Below are positions 23,636 through 34,735 of a DNA stretch of 64,000 nucleotides, in pieces (positions within the stretch are counted from its first letter, which is position 1; every line of letters starts with the position of its first letter). Position numbers and translations under genes: made by a program. Location: the IMG/VR virus record IMGVR_UViG_3300008113_000033, positions 1 to 64,000 of that record, one strand, 5' to 3'. The notes under the pieces were generated by a model, which saw nothing but the letters and a program-made list of their open reading frames with translations, was not told the DNA's origin and did not search any database. The DNA is from a virus.

Positions 23636-23653
23636 TTAAAAAAATTATAAAAT

Positions 23654-23666
23654 ATATATATTTATA
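23654..23666 (+). promoter_or_regulatory. Late-type promoter motif
   Basis: ATATATATTTATA, 20 bases before the ATG at 23687, with an AT-only flank. It starts the fibre block. Confidence 0.55.
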
Positions 23667-23686
23667 CCAAAATAACAGATTAAATT

Positions 23687-24349
23687 ATGGCAATTCTAAA
23701 TAACACTACAGTAACCGTAGATGCTATACTAACAAAAAAAGGACGTGAATTACTAGCAAGAAATGATGGTTCTTTTCAAATTACTCAATTTTCACTAGCT
23801 GATGATGAAATAGATTATACTTTATATAATCCAACTCATCCATCTGGTTCTGCTTTTTATGGAGAAGCTATTGAAAATATGCCAATGCTAGAAGCATTTC
23901 CTGATGAAGCTCAAATTATGAGATATAAATTGGTTACTTTACCTCGAGGTACTTCAAAATTACCTGTTATTTCTTTAGGTTACAATGTAATTTCATTACG
24001 TCAAGGAGCTACATTAACCATTACTCCACAAACATTAAATTATTTAGGAGCTACCTCAACATTTGAAGCTAATGGTTATACAGCAACTATTTCCGATATT
24101 AGATTAATGTCGGCATTTAATGGATCTGGTATTACATCTGCAACTACAACAACAGACGCTAATACAACTACAGGTACTAAATTAAGTAAATCAGTTCTTG
24201 GAACATCATTTACTTTAACAGGTACTACAATTAATACTTTATTTGGTACTACAACATCTCAATTATCAACTACAATAACTGTAATTGGTAGAGATTCAGG
24301 TGCTAGAATAACAATTCCAGTAAACATAATTAAAGTAAACAACATATAA
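23687..24349 (+). CDS. Virion protein, probable fibre or baseplate
   Basis: A 220-residue protein. The start, ILNNTTVTVDAILTKKGREL and FQITQFSLADDEIDY, is a conserved N-terminal pattern in tail and baseplate-attached proteins of many T4-like phages, as I recall it. The second half is Thr-rich with Ig-like strands. It would be an external tail protein. Next gene follows after one base. Confidence 0.6.
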   Translation: MAILNNTTVTVDAILTKKGRELLARNDGSFQITQFSLADDEIDYTLYNPTHPSGSAFYGEAIENMPMLEAFPDEAQIMRYKLVTLPRGTSKLPVISLGYNVISLRQGATLTITPQTLNYLGATSTFEANGYTATISDIRLMSAFNGSGITSATTTTDANTTTGTKLSKSVLGTSFTLTGTTINTLFGTTTSQLSTTITVIGRDSGARITIPVNIIKVNNI

Positions 24350-24350
24350 T

Positions 24351-25343
24351 ATGTCCTTTATAAGATATAATACTGATGACTCAGTAATTAGTTCAGAAAC
24401 AGTAGTAAGAGGGGCTTGGATTAACGACGCTGCTAATCTAACAACATTTTTTACTTCTAGTTTAATTAGTAGCTCTTATTACTTAAATGTATTTAATGCA
24501 GCAACTACTTCTTCTCTTCAATTTGCTATTCAATATGGGCATATTAGTGGAAGTGGTTCAACAGCTATTAATTCATCAGTAATAGATAGAACCCCATCAC
24601 GTGTAACTTATGGACAATATAGAAGTTTAATTTATAATGATGAAAATTCTTCATTTAATTTTGGAGGGGTATCTTCAGAACATTTCTTTGCAATTAATAT
24701 TGCTCGTTCACGTTTTAAAGAATCAATTAAACCAGGTTCATTAACATTAAGACTATCAGGATCTGTTAATATATCATTAACAGATGATAGTATAGTAAGT
24801 GGTTCTGTAACTAACTTTATTGGTTCAAATCGTTACTATACATTAATTTCCGGTAGTGCAGGAACTGCTGCTCCTATTTCATTAGCTGGAGCAAGTGGAA
24901 GTTATGGTTTATTATTCCCAGATTTAGGTACTATTATATTAAATGCAAGAGCTTTAGCTTTACCATCCGCAAACGGAGGAATTTCACTAAATTCAAATAC
25001 AGGAAGTGGAGTTGCTGGTAACCCAAACAATACAGCATTATTCAGAGCTATAAGTGGGTCAGGAGCTTCTTTATTTACTCTTCAATCCCAAGAAACCGTG
25101 TCTTCACGTTATTTCTTTACTCGCGTTAAAAATAGTGATTTTAATTATACAACAAACCCATCTATTATAAATGTTAGTGGAAGTTTATTATATGACACAT
25201 TAATTGATAATCCACAAACATACGTTACAACAGTAGGTATGTATAATGATAATAATGAATTACTAGCAGTAGCTAAATTGTCTCGCCCGTTAATTAAAGA
25301 CTTTACAAAAGAAGCTTTAATTAGAATTAAATTAGACTATTAA
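24351..25343 (+). CDS. Virion protein with shared C-terminal module
   Basis: A 330-residue Ser/Gly-rich beta protein. Its last 70 residues (YTTNPSIINVSG... to GMYNDNNELLAVAKLSRPL) closely resemble the C-terminal part of the small protein at 33960. The first part has repeating hydrophobic/Ser strands. It probably forms part of the fibre network or its attachment site. No family name recognised. Confidence 0.6.
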   Translation: MSFIRYNTDDSVISSETVVRGAWINDAANLTTFFTSSLISSSYYLNVFNAATTSSLQFAIQYGHISGSGSTAINSSVIDRTPSRVTYGQYRSLIYNDENSSFNFGGVSSEHFFAINIARSRFKESIKPGSLTLRLSGSVNISLTDDSIVSGSVTNFIGSNRYYTLISGSAGTAAPISLAGASGSYGLLFPDLGTIILNARALALPSANGGISLNSNTGSGVAGNPNNTALFRAISGSGASLFTLQSQETVSSRYFFTRVKNSDFNYTTNPSIINVSGSLLYDTLIDNPQTYVTTVGMYNDNNELLAVAKLSRPLIKDFTKEALIRIKLDY

Positions 25344-25354
25344 AAATATTATAA

Positions 25355-26680
25355 ATGGCTTCATTTAAAAGATTAAAACGATCGGATGTAATATCCGTTC
25401 CGTATGTAGCCAATAAAAATTGGGTTTTTGAATATTGTCCCTATCCTGAAAACGATCAAAATATAAGAATATATAAAGGAACTAATTTATCTGGTTCCTT
25501 TTCAACATATCTTGATCCTATTACTGAGGGGCAATATGAAAGATTAATCTATTCTCAAGTTAACCATTTATTTTATCAAGAATATTCATCTAGTGTTGAA
25601 TTACTTAACACTAGTTCATTATTATCTTCAGCATATTATAGTGGAATCTCCGAAGATAGAGCAACTGGTTCTTATTTTGATTATAATGATAACCCAAATT
25701 TAATCAAAAATTTCCCTACAGGGGCTAATGCTGGTATTCGTGTATTATCTATAAATCAAGATATATACGGTCAACGTGTATTACCTTATTATTTTGAATT
25801 ATCATCATCTGTTTATTATGTTAAAGATGATGGTATAGGTAATTTAATTGATCTAAAAAATTCTAATACTCATATAGGTAATATATTCTATGCCCAAGGT
25901 ATGGCTATTATAACACATCAAGATTATCAATTGATGTGGCCTTTACCTCCATTAGCAAAATATAAAAGAATTACATTTTTTGATACTGATTCTAATAAAA
26001 CAGTAGATTTAAGTGATAGTATTGATGGAAGAGGAAATACAGTTGATTTATCAACTTTATCTATTTCTGGCCCTTATGCTCATTTATGTTCAGTAAACTC
26101 AAGTGGTTTTCTTACTTTAAACACAACCATTCCAGGAGTTTATGTTATTAATTTTACTTTTAATGCTACTGTTCCTAACTCCCAATGTACTGATACTAAT
26201 TTAAAAAGTAATAACGGTATTTTAGAAATAATTGTAATAGGAAATTGTGGATTTAATGCTAGTGTAGTTGAATTACCAACAGCTACTCCTACAGCTACTC
26301 CAACTTCAACACCAACATCTACCCCATTAATTACCCCTACTCCAACTAATACACCTACTAATACCCCAACAGGTACTGTATTAGGAGCAACTCCAACTCA
26401 AACCCCAACTAATACTCCTACACAAACCCCAACTCAAACTCCAACTAATACACCCACAGCTACCCCTACAGCAACTCCAATATGTATAAATTTTAGAGTT
26501 GAAAATAGAGATACTACTAGTACAGATACTGTACGGTATAACAGTTGTGGAGGTGGATATAATACGATTGTTCTTAACCCTGGAGATATTATTAACATAT
26601 GTGCTGATATAACATCATTATATCCTTCAGATTTCGCAGGATATTTAACTATAACTTATTTAGGAAGTGTTTGTACATAA
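25355..26680 (+). CDS. Fibre/adhesin 1 with Thr-Pro linker
   Basis: A 441-residue protein. Residues 1-200 form an N-terminal attachment-like domain with ICPYPE-type aromatic strands, followed by a Ser/Thr beta domain up to about 305. Residues 308-375 are a Thr-Pro repeat (TPTxTPT), interrupted by GTVLGATPT. The C-terminal 65 residues form a Cys-containing domain, [10 protein letters not shown]... to GSVCT, with about five Cys. That domain has a counterpart at the end of the 1744-residue fibre. Likely role: host attachment. Confidence 0.65.
   Translation: MASFKRLKRSDVISVPYVANKNWVFEYCPYPENDQNIRIYKGTNLSGSFSTYLDPITEGQYERLIYSQVNHLFYQEYSSSVELLNTSSLLSSAYYSGISEDRATGSYFDYNDNPNLIKNFPTGANAGIRVLSINQDIYGQRVLPYYFELSSSVYYVKDDGIGNLIDLKNSNTHIGNIFYAQGMAIITHQDYQLMWPLPPLAKYKRITFFDTDSNKTVDLSDSIDGRGNTVDLSTLSISGPYAHLCSVNSSGFLTLNTTIPGVYVINFTFNATVPNSQCTDTNLKSNNGILEIIVIGNCGFNASVVELPTATPTATPTSTPTSTPLITPTPTNTPTNTPTGTVLGATPTQTPTNTPTQTPTQTPTNTPTATPTATPICINFRVENRDTTSTDTVRYNSCGGGYNTIVLNPGDIINICADITSLYPSDFAGYLTITYLGSVCT
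26277..26482 (+). repeat. Thr-Pro codon repeat tract 1
   Basis: Tandem repeats of ACxCCwACw type encode TPT units in the first fibre gene. The island encoding GTVLGATPT is at 26372-26398. Confidence 0.85.
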
Positions 26681-26689
26681 TATATTTAG

Positions 26690-28696
26690 ATGAAACGTTT
26701 TAGAGTAACTATTACTGAAGATTATAATTCTGGCCCTTTTAACATTTATTATGCTAATAGTGCTGGGGTATATATTGCTACTTTAGAAACAGGAGGAGAT
26801 GCATCAAATATAGATAAATCATTATTCCCATTAAATATATTTACGGCTGATGATATAAATAGGATTGATGTTGTTAATTTAAAAGATGGATGTAATAATG
26901 TAGTTAGTAGAGATTTTTATATTCCTACTGCTACTCCTACTTCAACCCCAACTCAAACTCCTTCATCAACTCCTACATCAACCCCTACTTCTACACCAAC
27001 TCAAACTCCAACAGTTTCACCTACAGCTACTAAAACAGCTACTCCAACAGCTACTCCATCTAATACACCAACTCAAACACCAACAGGTACTATATTAGGA
27101 GCTACTCCTACTAACACTCCAACTCAAACCCCTACTAATACCCCTACAGGTACTCCTACAGCAACACCTACACAAACTCCAACAATAACTCCAACATCAA
27201 CTCCAACTGCTACTCAAACATCAACAGCAACACCTACTTCTACCCCTACTAATACCCCAACTAATACCCCTACAGCAACTGGAACACCTACGAATACTCC
27301 AACAGAGACACCTACAAATACACCAACAAATAGTTCAACAGCTACACCAACAGCTACCCCTACAGCTACTCCAACACGTACACCAACTCAAACCCCTACA
27401 GCTACTCCATTTACACCTACTCCAACAAACACCCCAACATCTACCCCTACTCAAACTCCATCTAATACTCCAACTCAAACACCTACCAATACTCCAACAC
27501 AAACTCCAACTGTTACTCCAACTGCTACTCAAACAGCTACTACTACTCCAACAGCTACACCAACTGCTACTGGGACATCTACTGCTACTCCAACACAAAC
27601 TCCAACTACTACCCCAACAGCTACTGGAACATCTACTGCAACACCTACTCAAACACCCACAGCTACACCTACTGCTACGGGAACTGCTACTGCAACCCCA
27701 ACTCAATCTCCTACAGCTACCCCAACAGTTACACCAACTGCTACTGGGACATTAACTGCAACTCCAACAGCAACTCCTACAGCTACAGGAACCCCAACTC
27801 CAACAGCTACTCCAACAGGTACAATACCTCCTACTCCAACAGCTACTCCCACAATCCCTCCATCACTTAATATTCCAAGTTTAACACTTGATTGTAATAT
27901 TGGAACAATGGCTGTAACAGCATCATATGGAACTCGTCCATATCAATTTAGTGCTGATGGTGGATCTACATATTTTGAAGCCCCAGCTTCAGGTAGTAGT
28001 TATTTATTTACTGGATTATCTGGTATTATAAATCCATGGGTTAGAGATGTAACAGGAAATATATATAGATATGAACAACTTGATTGTGGTCCTCTTAATG
28101 TAACATTTATACCATCTTACTTAACATCTAACGCATCTGGTCAAATTTTATCTCCTGATACTACTTACTACAGAGATGCTTTCCAAGTACAAAGTTCAAA
28201 AGGCGCTACAATAAGTGTTTCCGGAATACCCGATGCTGGGACTAGTACTAGTTTTATAGGATGGTCTTATTATCCATCTAATATACCTAATCCGGTCATT
28301 ACAGCAAATACAAATTATACTCATACTGTGAAAGGTAATGATTATATATACGCTATATTTAAAGATACAACAGTTACTGCAATTCCATTCTGTTTTGCTT
28401 TATCATTAAACAATACATTAACTGATAGTGAATTAGCTTGGTTCTGTGAAGCTTGTAGAACTCCAACAAATGTATTCTTTAGTACTCCAGCATTAGCAGC
28501 GGTAGGTAACGATCCGTCAAGATTAACAACATGGTATAAAGACTCAGGATTAACAACCCCAGTAGATAATGGATTCTATAAACAACAATCATCACCACTT
28601 GGATCTACTATATTTATATTAAATAATGGTGCTCCATCAGAATATGCTAAAGTTTGTGATTCATCAATAATAGAAAAAGCCCCAGCTTTTTGTTAA
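26690..28696 (+). CDS. Fibre/adhesin 2, long Thr-Pro stalk
   Basis: A 668-residue protein. Residues 1-78 are a small beta domain ([20 protein letters not shown]). Residues about 80-388 are a continuous Thr-Pro tract, longer than in its neighbours, with a GTILGATPT island. Residues 390-467 resemble a SprB-like/Ig domain ([20 protein letters not shown]). A following domain at about 470-560 resembles the InlB B-repeat type ([27 protein letters not shown]). The end is Cys-containing. Thr-Pro stalks of secreted glycosidases and adhesins are often O-glycosylated; that is known for those families and not shown here. Confidence 0.65.
   Translation: MKRFRVTITEDYNSGPFNIYYANSAGVYIATLETGGDASNIDKSLFPLNIFTADDINRIDVVNLKDGCNNVVSRDFYIPTATPTSTPTQTPSSTPTSTPTSTPTQTPTVSPTATKTATPTATPSNTPTQTPTGTILGATPTNTPTQTPTNTPTGTPTATPTQTPTITPTSTPTATQTSTATPTSTPTNTPTNTPTATGTPTNTPTETPTNTPTNSSTATPTATPTATPTRTPTQTPTATPFTPTPTNTPTSTPTQTPSNTPTQTPTNTPTQTPTVTPTATQTATTTPTATPTATGTSTATPTQTPTTTPTATGTSTATPTQTPTATPTATGTATATPTQSPTATPTVTPTATGTLTATPTATPTATGTPTPTATPTGTIPPTPTATPTIPPSLNIPSLTLDCNIGTMAVTASYGTRPYQFSADGGSTYFEAPASGSSYLFTGLSGIINPWVRDVTGNIYRYEQLDCGPLNVTFIPSYLTSNASGQILSPDTTYYRDAFQVQSSKGATISVSGIPDAGTSTSFIGWSYYPSNIPNPVITANTNYTHTVKGNDYIYAIFKDTTVTAIPFCFALSLNNTLTDSELAWFCEACRTPTNVFFSTPALAAVGNDPSRLTTWYKDSGLTTPVDNGFYKQQSSPLGSTIFILNNGAPSEYAKVCDSSIIEKAPAFC
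26926..27860 (+). repeat. Thr-Pro codon repeat tract 2 (~0.9 kb)
   Basis: The longest of the tracts, encoding about 310 residues of TPT, TPTAT, TQTPT and TGT units. The GTILGATPT island lies at 27086-27112. The opposite strand shows a spurious Ser/Cys/Trp frame. Confidence 0.9.
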
Positions 28697-28711
28697 TAAA
28701 AAAATAAAAAA

Positions 28712-31700
28712 ATGCCATTAAGTTATTCGACAACTATTTCTTATTTAAGTTCAGATTTTAGTTTTGCTAATGCTAAAGCCATTAATGGAACTAATAAATA
28801 TAATAATAAGAAAAAAGAATTAGTAGTCACTTCAGGAGCTGCTACTTATGGATATGTTAAACTTCAAGTAACTCTTACTGGTAGTAATATTACATATGGT
28901 GCTGTTACTTTTTCTACATCTAATGGATCTCCTATATCAATAGGTCAAAATTTAGATGATATTTTCTATCCGTGTAGTTTAGGTAGTCCTAATGGGTATG
29001 AAATTCCTTTACAAGTTGGAATTCCTAAAACAATATATGTTATTGTTAATTCTAATTCAAAAAAAACAACTAAAAAAATAAATGTTGTAACTGCTGTTGG
29101 AGTAAATACTGCAGCTTCTGTATCAATTGATATTCAATATGATTGTATAGTACCGTTATATGAATATTCTGCTGGTGTGCATGTATATTCTCCATATGAT
29201 GCTGCTAATGCATCTAAATTAACAGCTAAACTATATTCTAAAATACAAATAGGCTCAGGAGATAGTAATCCATTCCCAGTAAATCATAAATTATGGGCTT
29301 TACCTGATTTTAGTCATCCAGCATATCCATATTATTATTTAATTTCAGGTAATAATAATGTTATTAAAGTCGGAGGCCCATATGATAGAACCTTTGGTTT
29401 TAAAACTTATTATAAAGTAACTCATAGTGCGTGGAATAATCTTTGGGGGAAGAAACCTAAAATAGATGTAATAGAAGAAGGTCCTCAAAGTTATGAAGGT
29501 CTTACTGGTTTTCCATCATGTATAAATATGATGTTAACTGATATAGGAAAAGTTAAAAGTTGGTTACATAAATCAACATACACAAAACCTACATTATATC
29601 AATTTGTTACTGGATATAGCCCCATTAATTCTCAACCATCAAATGATGATTTTTTTGCTAAATGGGTATTTAGTAATAATCAATTTTACCCACTTACTGG
29701 CAGACGTCATAATATGATTAGATTAGCGTCTGGGTATAAAAAAGGATTTGCTTCCGATGTAGCATTTAGTAATAATTTTGAAGTATCTCATTTAGTTGCT
29801 GGTGGTATGGCTTTAGGAGCTGCTGCTTTTGCTGGAGTATTATTAGCTAAACTATTAACATCAACTGTTGCTGCTTCAATATCAGCAGGAGCTGGTACTG
29901 CTGCTGCTGCTGCTATAGCTGCAGGATCATCTTCATCTCCAGTTGTATCAACAGCAGTTGCTAATATTATTGCTAATATAACTTCTACTCTTACAGCTGC
30001 TGGAATATCTTCAGCAGGTGCTGTTGCTGGTACGGCAATAATTCCTGTAGCTATTTCAAGTATTCCATATGTTACTATTAACAACTTAGTTTTATATCAG
30101 GCTATAGGACAAATAAATATGTCAGCGGGTACTTCTTTTTTTGGTGCTATTTCTGATGTTGCTACTACTACTTATGTTAATATGTTAGCACCAGCTAATT
30201 TTTTAACTTCAGCTACAGCTCAAACAACTACAGCCGCATCTTCTGCTGTGTCTTCAGGAACTCAATTAACAGCTACCTCAGGTACTTCTGCAAGTTCAGG
30301 AGCTGCAGTAGCAGGAGCAGCTGCTGCTACAGTAGTTCTTATAGTAATATTAATTATAATAGCAATTATTATAATAATTCAATTAAATGAAAAAATTGAA
30401 AGATGGATAACTGAAGAATGCAAATCCTTTATATTCCATTATGGTCAAAACCCATATATTGAAATAGGAGATACATTACAATACAAAACAAGATTTCCAT
30501 CTCTAAGTAATCCAAGAGATTATTACTTTCCAGATGATTCTTTTGGACTTTTTACCCAAACAAATAATGGATATTATTGTGATGGTGTTTATTTTTATCA
30601 ACAATCTGGAGGTGTTATTACAACTAAAACATTATCATCAGCTGATACTTTAATTTCTGAGGATCCTAAAATTGTAACTGGATTTGAAGATTCATTAGAT
30701 GTTTTAAATCCAACAACAATACTTGAAGTTGATAAACTTCATTTACTACCATATGCATCGGGTAAACCAATGCAATATACAGCTTCAGTACCTATATATT
30801 TTAGTGATTATCATGAAAATATAATTAATATATATCCTAAAGGTGGATTGCAAACAAAGATTGAAACAAAAACAATGTATGTTAAAGCTAGTTCATCTTT
30901 TAGTTATACTAGTTCAGCTGCTGCAAATTCCTCATCTCTTGATTACTTAAGTTCATCATTAATTCCTTACGTATCATCATCCCAACCTACATACTACCCA
31001 TTATATCCTTCAGGATCTACACCACCAACTCCTATAAGTATAACATCTTCATTTTTTCCATTAATACCAATAATTGTAACAGGTTCAATTAATGTAACAT
31101 CTTCATTAAATGCATTTTTTACTCATGAGTTAAAAATTGAAAATAATCCAACACCAGTTAGTATATTTTATGATAATACTAGTAGTATTAGTGCAAGTAT
31201 AGGAAAGAAATTATATTACGATGATTATGGTTATTTTGGTGCTTTAGATGGATATTACTCAGTTTCAGGTTCAGAAGTCCCAGGATCATCAGATTATAGA
31301 GTTTTCTTTAAAACTAGTAAAGGGGTAATAGATAATATATATCGTATGCCTTTATCAAGCAGTACAACTGTTACTGATCAAGCAAGTAGTTCTTATTCAT
31401 TAGTTACTAATTATCTTGATTATTCAAGTAACTGGTATTTAATAAATAACGATATTGATCTATTAAACACAGATTATGCTAACATTATCAGTTATAGTTC
31501 TATGGGGCAGATGTACCCAGAATATATAACATCTAGTTCTCTTTATAGTTCTAATGATATGCATCAATTAGTTTCTAGAAGAGGATTTATATCAGGAAGT
31601 ATGACTGGTACTGGTTCATGTAATAATAATTTTTATTTGTATGATTCTAACTTTTCAACTGCTAGTATAAATGAAGCTCCTTCATCTAATTTTTACAAAC

Positions 31701-33946
31701 CGTGGATTCCATTAAATGAAAGACCAGCTTTCTCATATTCTCCAACATCATCTATTCAGATAGATATAGAAGAAGTATGTTTTACATCTGGATCAAACCC
31801 TTCAAGTTCATTATATGGATTTAACATATATTCACGAAGTAATAATTTTTTACGTTCTTTTGGTACTGATGTTTACTTAACTACAAATATATATAAATCA
31901 GGAAGTGGATCACCTATAATTTATAATATAACAGCATCAGATGCATCTCTTACAGTAAATTATACTTCAAGTTTATCTTACATAACATTTGGTGAAGGAT
32001 ATGAAAGTAGATGGTTTGTTCCTTACGATAATAGAATATCAGTAAATGATAATGTAACCTCAATATCAATATCATCACTATCTACAGGTAGTGCAGTTTG
32101 TAAAACAAACTATATTATTGGAAGTTTTACTAATTGTAATAACCCAACTCCTACAGCAACTCCTACATCTACTCCAACTCAAACACCAACATCTACTCCT
32201 ACAGCAACTCCTACATCTACTCCAACTCAAACACCAACATCTACTCCAACATCTACCCCTACAGGTACAATTCCTGGAGCAACTCCCACTTCAACTCCAA
32301 CCGCTACACCATTAGATCCAACACCAACTGCTACACCAACAGCTACTCCAACTGCTACTCCAACTGCTACTCCATTAGATCCAACACCAACTGCTACACC
32401 AACATCAACTCCTCAAGCTACAGCTACTGCTATGGCTACTCCAACTGCAACTCCAACTGCAACATTTTCACCAACCCCAACTGCTACTCCAACTTCAACT
32501 CCACAAGCCACAGCAACTAACACAGCTACACCAACTGCGACACCAACTGCTACATTACCTCCATCTAGTGCATTAACTATGTGGGCTAGATTAGCTTCAG
32601 CAACTGATCCATTACAAGGATGGAGTACATCTTTTGAGGCATGTGCTGATACTGGTACCGAGGTTACAGTATTTGTAGATTCTACTGGATATACTTCAAT
32701 ATTTGATGCTTATACTGATGGTAAGATTTTATATACTACTAATGCTATTATAACACCATATGTTGGTGGAGGAACTTACTTTAAAGCAGTTGCAAATAAT
32801 TCATTTGGTGATTACTTTACAATAGATAATTCAGGATTCATTACTGTTTATAGTGCTTGTTCTGCTCCTCCTACAGCAACCGCGACTCCAACTGCTACAC
32901 CAACTCAAACACCAACAGCAACACCAACTAATACTCCAACATCTACCCCAGCTTCATCAACATATTATGAATTATCTTCATGTGTTGAGGTATTGTATAA
33001 ATTTACTACTATTCCTCCTGATGGAATAAATCAAAGATATGTATTACCATCAGAACCAGGAGTACATTACATATATAATGGTAATTCAGTATTCCAATAC
33101 CCAGCTCCTCCAACATATGATAGTAGCTTCCAGAAAACATCATTTTATAACTGTGCTGATCCTACCCCTACTGCAACACCAACATCAACACCAACAGCCA
33201 CACCAACTCAAACTCCAACTGCTACTCCAACTGCAACACCAACAGCTACACCTTTAGCTCCAACTCCAACAGCAACTCCAACAGCTACTCCAACTGCAAC
33301 ACCAACTCAAACTCCAACAGCAACTCCATTAATACCATCTCTTAATATAGATTCAGGATGCGCTGGATATACAGGAACTGGGTATATTAATTTAAGTGCA
33401 AGTGGTGGATCTGGAAATTATACATTCCATATCTCAAATACACCTCCTCCAGGATATAATGGAGTACAAAATGCTTCTAACTTAGGAAATGGAACATATT
33501 ATGTTGGTGTTTATGACAATGTATATGGTACTTCATCAGTGACAACAAGATCTATTAGCTGTGCGGCCGCTCCAACACCAACTGCTACTCCAACTGCAAC
33601 ACCAACAGCTACACCTTTAGCTCCAACTCCAACAGCAACTCCAACAGCTACTCCAACTGCAACACCATTAGATCCAACACCAACAGCTACACCAACAGCT
33701 TTACCTCCAACACCAACAGCTACACCAACAGCAACTCCAACTGATATACCAGTAAATTGCCAGCAGTATACTTTAACTAATAGTGATTTAGAATATTCTG
33801 ATTATTATGATTATACAGCATGTGATGGAACTGCAGTATCAGGTACTTTAGGAGCTGGAGGAGGAATGACTATATGTGCTAGAATTTCTACAGTATACGC
33901 AGGAGGTGCTATTATAATAGATGGCCCACAAGGAACATGTTCTTAA
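28712..33946 (+). CDS. Giant fibre/adhesin 3, modular, with hydrophobic core
   Basis: A 1744-residue protein. Residues 1-355 are beta-rich. Residues 355-555 are an Ala/Gly/Val-rich hydrophobic region ending in a long membrane-like helix ([20 protein letters not shown], about 537-556). Residues 560-1140 are a Ser/Tyr-rich beta region. The remainder has four Thr-Pro linkers separating small domains: 1288-1384 (ALTMWARLA to VYSAC), 1413-1480 ([14 protein letters not shown]), 1540-1617 SprB-like ([20 protein letters not shown]), and a C-terminal Cys domain resembling the end of fibre 1. The beads-on-a-string form suggests receptor binding; the hydrophobic part is unusual for a fibre. Confidence 0.65.
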   Translation: MPLSYSTTISYLSSDFSFANAKAINGTNKYNNKKKELVVTSGAATYGYVKLQVTLTGSNITYGAVTFSTSNGSPISIGQNLDDIFYPCSLGSPNGYEIPLQVGIPKTIYVIVNSNSKKTTKKINVVTAVGVNTAASVSIDIQYDCIVPLYEYSAGVHVYSPYDAANASKLTAKLYSKIQIGSGDSNPFPVNHKLWALPDFSHPAYPYYYLISGNNNVIKVGGPYDRTFGFKTYYKVTHSAWNNLWGKKPKIDVIEEGPQSYEGLTGFPSCINMMLTDIGKVKSWLHKSTYTKPTLYQFVTGYSPINSQPSNDDFFAKWVFSNNQFYPLTGRRHNMIRLASGYKKGFASDVAFSNNFEVSHLVAGGMALGAAAFAGVLLAKLLTSTVAASISAGAGTAAAAAIAAGSSSSPVVSTAVANIIANITSTLTAAGISSAGAVAGTAIIPVAISSIPYVTINNLVLYQAIGQINMSAGTSFFGAISDVATTTYVNMLAPANFLTSATAQTTTAASSAVSSGTQLTATSGTSASSGAAVAGAAAATVVLIVILIIIAIIIIIQLNEKIERWITEECKSFIFHYGQNPYIEIGDTLQYKTRFPSLSNPRDYYFPDDSFGLFTQTNNGYYCDGVYFYQQSGGVITTKTLSSADTLISEDPKIVTGFEDSLDVLNPTTILEVDKLHLLPYASGKPMQYTASVPIYFSDYHENIINIYPKGGLQTKIETKTMYVKASSSFSYTSSAAANSSSLDYLSSSLIPYVSSSQPTYYPLYPSGSTPPTPISITSSFFPLIPIIVTGSINVTSSLNAFFTHELKIENNPTPVSIFYDNTSSISASIGKKLYYDDYGYFGALDGYYSVSGSEVPGSSDYRVFFKTSKGVIDNIYRMPLSSSTTVTDQASSSYSLVTNYLDYSSNWYLINNDIDLLNTDYANIISYSSMGQMYPEYITSSSLYSSNDMHQLVSRRGFISGSMTGTGSCNNNFYLYDSNFSTASINEAPSSNFYKPWIPLNERPAFSYSPTSSIQIDIEEVCFTSGSNPSSSLYGFNIYSRSNNFLRSFGTDVYLTTNIYKSGSGSPIIYNITASDASLTVNYTSSLSYITFGEGYESRWFVPYDNRISVNDNVTSISISSLSTGSAVCKTNYIIGSFTNCNNPTPTATPTSTPTQTPTSTPTATPTSTPTQTPTSTPTSTPTGTIPGATPTSTPTATPLDPTPTATPTATPTATPTATPLDPTPTATPTSTPQATATAMATPTATPTATFSPTPTATPTSTPQATATNTATPTATPTATLPPSSALTMWARLASATDPLQGWSTSFEACADTGTEVTVFVDSTGYTSIFDAYTDGKILYTTNAIITPYVGGGTYFKAVANNSFGDYFTIDNSGFITVYSACSAPPTATATPTATPTQTPTATPTNTPTSTPASSTYYELSSCVEVLYKFTTIPPDGINQRYVLPSEPGVHYIYNGNSVFQYPAPPTYDSSFQKTSFYNCADPTPTATPTSTPTATPTQTPTATPTATPTATPLAPTPTATPTATPTATPTQTPTATPLIPSLNIDSGCAGYTGTGYINLSASGGSGNYTFHISNTPPPGYNGVQNASNLGNGTYYVGVYDNVYGTSSVTTRSISCAAAPTPTATPTATPTATPLAPTPTATPTATPTATPLDPTPTATPTALPPTPTATPTATPTDIPVNCQQYTLTNSDLEYSDYYDYTACDGTAVSGTLGAGGGMTICARISTVYAGGAIIIDGPQGTCS
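32140..32570 (+). repeat. Thr-Pro codon repeat tract 3
   Basis: First linker of the giant fibre gene. It contains a GTIPGATPT island (32264-32290) and [10 protein letters not shown] units. Confidence 0.85.
32866..32955 (+). repeat. Thr-Pro codon repeat tract 4
   Basis: Short second linker of the giant fibre gene, between two Cys-containing domains. Confidence 0.75.
33160..33332 (+). repeat. Thr-Pro codon repeat tract 5
   Basis: Third linker, directly before the SprB-like domain; it contains a [10 protein letters not shown] unit. Confidence 0.8.
33568..33748 (+). repeat. Thr-Pro codon repeat tract 6
   Basis: Fourth linker, directly after the SprB-like domain. It shares the [10 protein letters not shown] and [10 protein letters not shown] units with tracts 3 and 5, at nucleotide as well as protein level. 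Confidence 0.8.
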
Positions 33947-33955
33947 TATTTATTA
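33944..33955 (+). promoter_or_regulatory. Late-type motif
   Basis: TAATATTTATTA overlaps the stop of the giant fibre gene, five bases before the ATG at 33960. Confidence 0.4.
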
Positions 33956-33959
33956 ACAT

Positions 33960-34274
33960 ATGCCAGCAATTGTAAATACAAATACATTTAAATTAAGTTT
34001 CACTAATGAACATACAGTGTATGAAAATTACATTACTGCTCAAATTAAAGAAAACGAATTTAATTTAACATATAATCCATCTATACGAATAACCGGATCC
34101 AATGCATATTCACAAATTAAGAATTTTGCAACTGGATCCGATTTCCATCCTTATGCTTCAACACTTGGATTATATAATGATGATAATGAATTATTAATGG
34201 TTGCAAAATTTGGTCAACCTGTTCCTATTTCAACAGAAACAGACATGACATTCCTAATACGTTATGACTCCTAA
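33960..34274 (+). CDS. Small virion protein, paralogous module
   Basis: A 104-residue protein. Residues 35-104 (FNLTYNPSIRITGS to LGLYNDDNELLMVAKFGQPV) match the C-terminal part of the 330-residue protein at 24351 in the strings NPSI, a late LYNDxNELL and VAK. It therefore looks like a free copy of that module. The two genes flank the fibre trio, so the module may be an attachment or capping unit. Confidence 0.65.
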   Translation: MPAIVNTNTFKLSFTNEHTVYENYITAQIKENEFNLTYNPSIRITGSNAYSQIKNFATGSDFHPYASTLGLYNDDNELLMVAKFGQPVPISTETDMTFLIRYDS

Positions 34275-34710
34275 CTGGTTATTATTTAAAAAACAAATTG
34301 AATCTATAGATCAATTTCCTGAAAGTACGTTTGGTTTTATTTATAAAATCACTCATATTGACACTAATAAAGTTTATATTGGTAAAAAATCATTATACCA
34401 TAATAAAAAACATAAACTAACTAAAAAACAACTCGCAGAACAACCCATTACTCGAGGCAGAAAATCAACTCACGAAGTAATTCAGAGTGAGTCTGATTGG
34501 AAAACTTACTATGGTTCATCTAAAGAATTAATAGCAGATATCAAACAATTTGGAAAAGAAAAATTTCGTCGTGAAATTATATATATTGCTAAATCAAAAA
34601 AACATTTGACATATCTTGAATTAAAGGCACAATTCGAATACGATGTGTTAGAAATTAATTCATACAACGATAATATATTAGGTAAATTCTTCCGTAAGGA
34701 TTTGATATAA
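34264..34710 (+). CDS. GIY-YIG nuclease-like protein
   Basis: A 148-residue protein. FGFIYKITHIDTNKVYIGKK is the GIY-YIG pair of strands in degenerate form, followed by a basic region and YYGSSKELIADIKQFGKEKF. The conserved Glu is probably in LTYLELKAQFEYDVL. The form is like the Seg-type or stand-alone homing endonucleases of T4-like phages. It overlaps the end of the gene at 33960 by 11 bases and stands at the border between fibre and replication genes, where homing enzymes are often found. DNA-binding motifs at the C-terminus are not clear. Confidence 0.7.
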   Translation: MTPNWLLFKKQIESIDQFPESTFGFIYKITHIDTNKVYIGKKSLYHNKKHKLTKKQLAEQPITRGRKSTHEVIQSESDWKTYYGSSKELIADIKQFGKEKFRREIIYIAKSKKHLTYLELKAQFEYDVLEINSYNDNILGKFFRKDLI

Positions 34711-34713
34711 TTT

Positions 34714-34735
34714 ATTTCCTAATTATTGTTATAGT
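34714..34735 (+). promoter_or_regulatory. Early-type promoter, nearly leaderless
   Basis: TTTC-CTAAT-TATTGTTA ends at 34731, four bases before the primase ATG (34736). Confidence 0.5.

Noticed and set aside
27335-27706. Open frame of 123 residues on the - strand, rich in Ser, Cys and Trp
   Set aside because: It is the mirror of the Thr-Pro codon repeats in the fibre gene and has no real protein character.
29788-30084. Ala/Ile/Pro-rich 98-residue frame on the - strand
   Set aside because: It is the shadow of the Ala-rich hydrophobic segment of the giant fibre.
26277-33748. CRISPR-like array
   Set aside because: The regular repeats are in-frame Thr-Pro codons without unique spacers.
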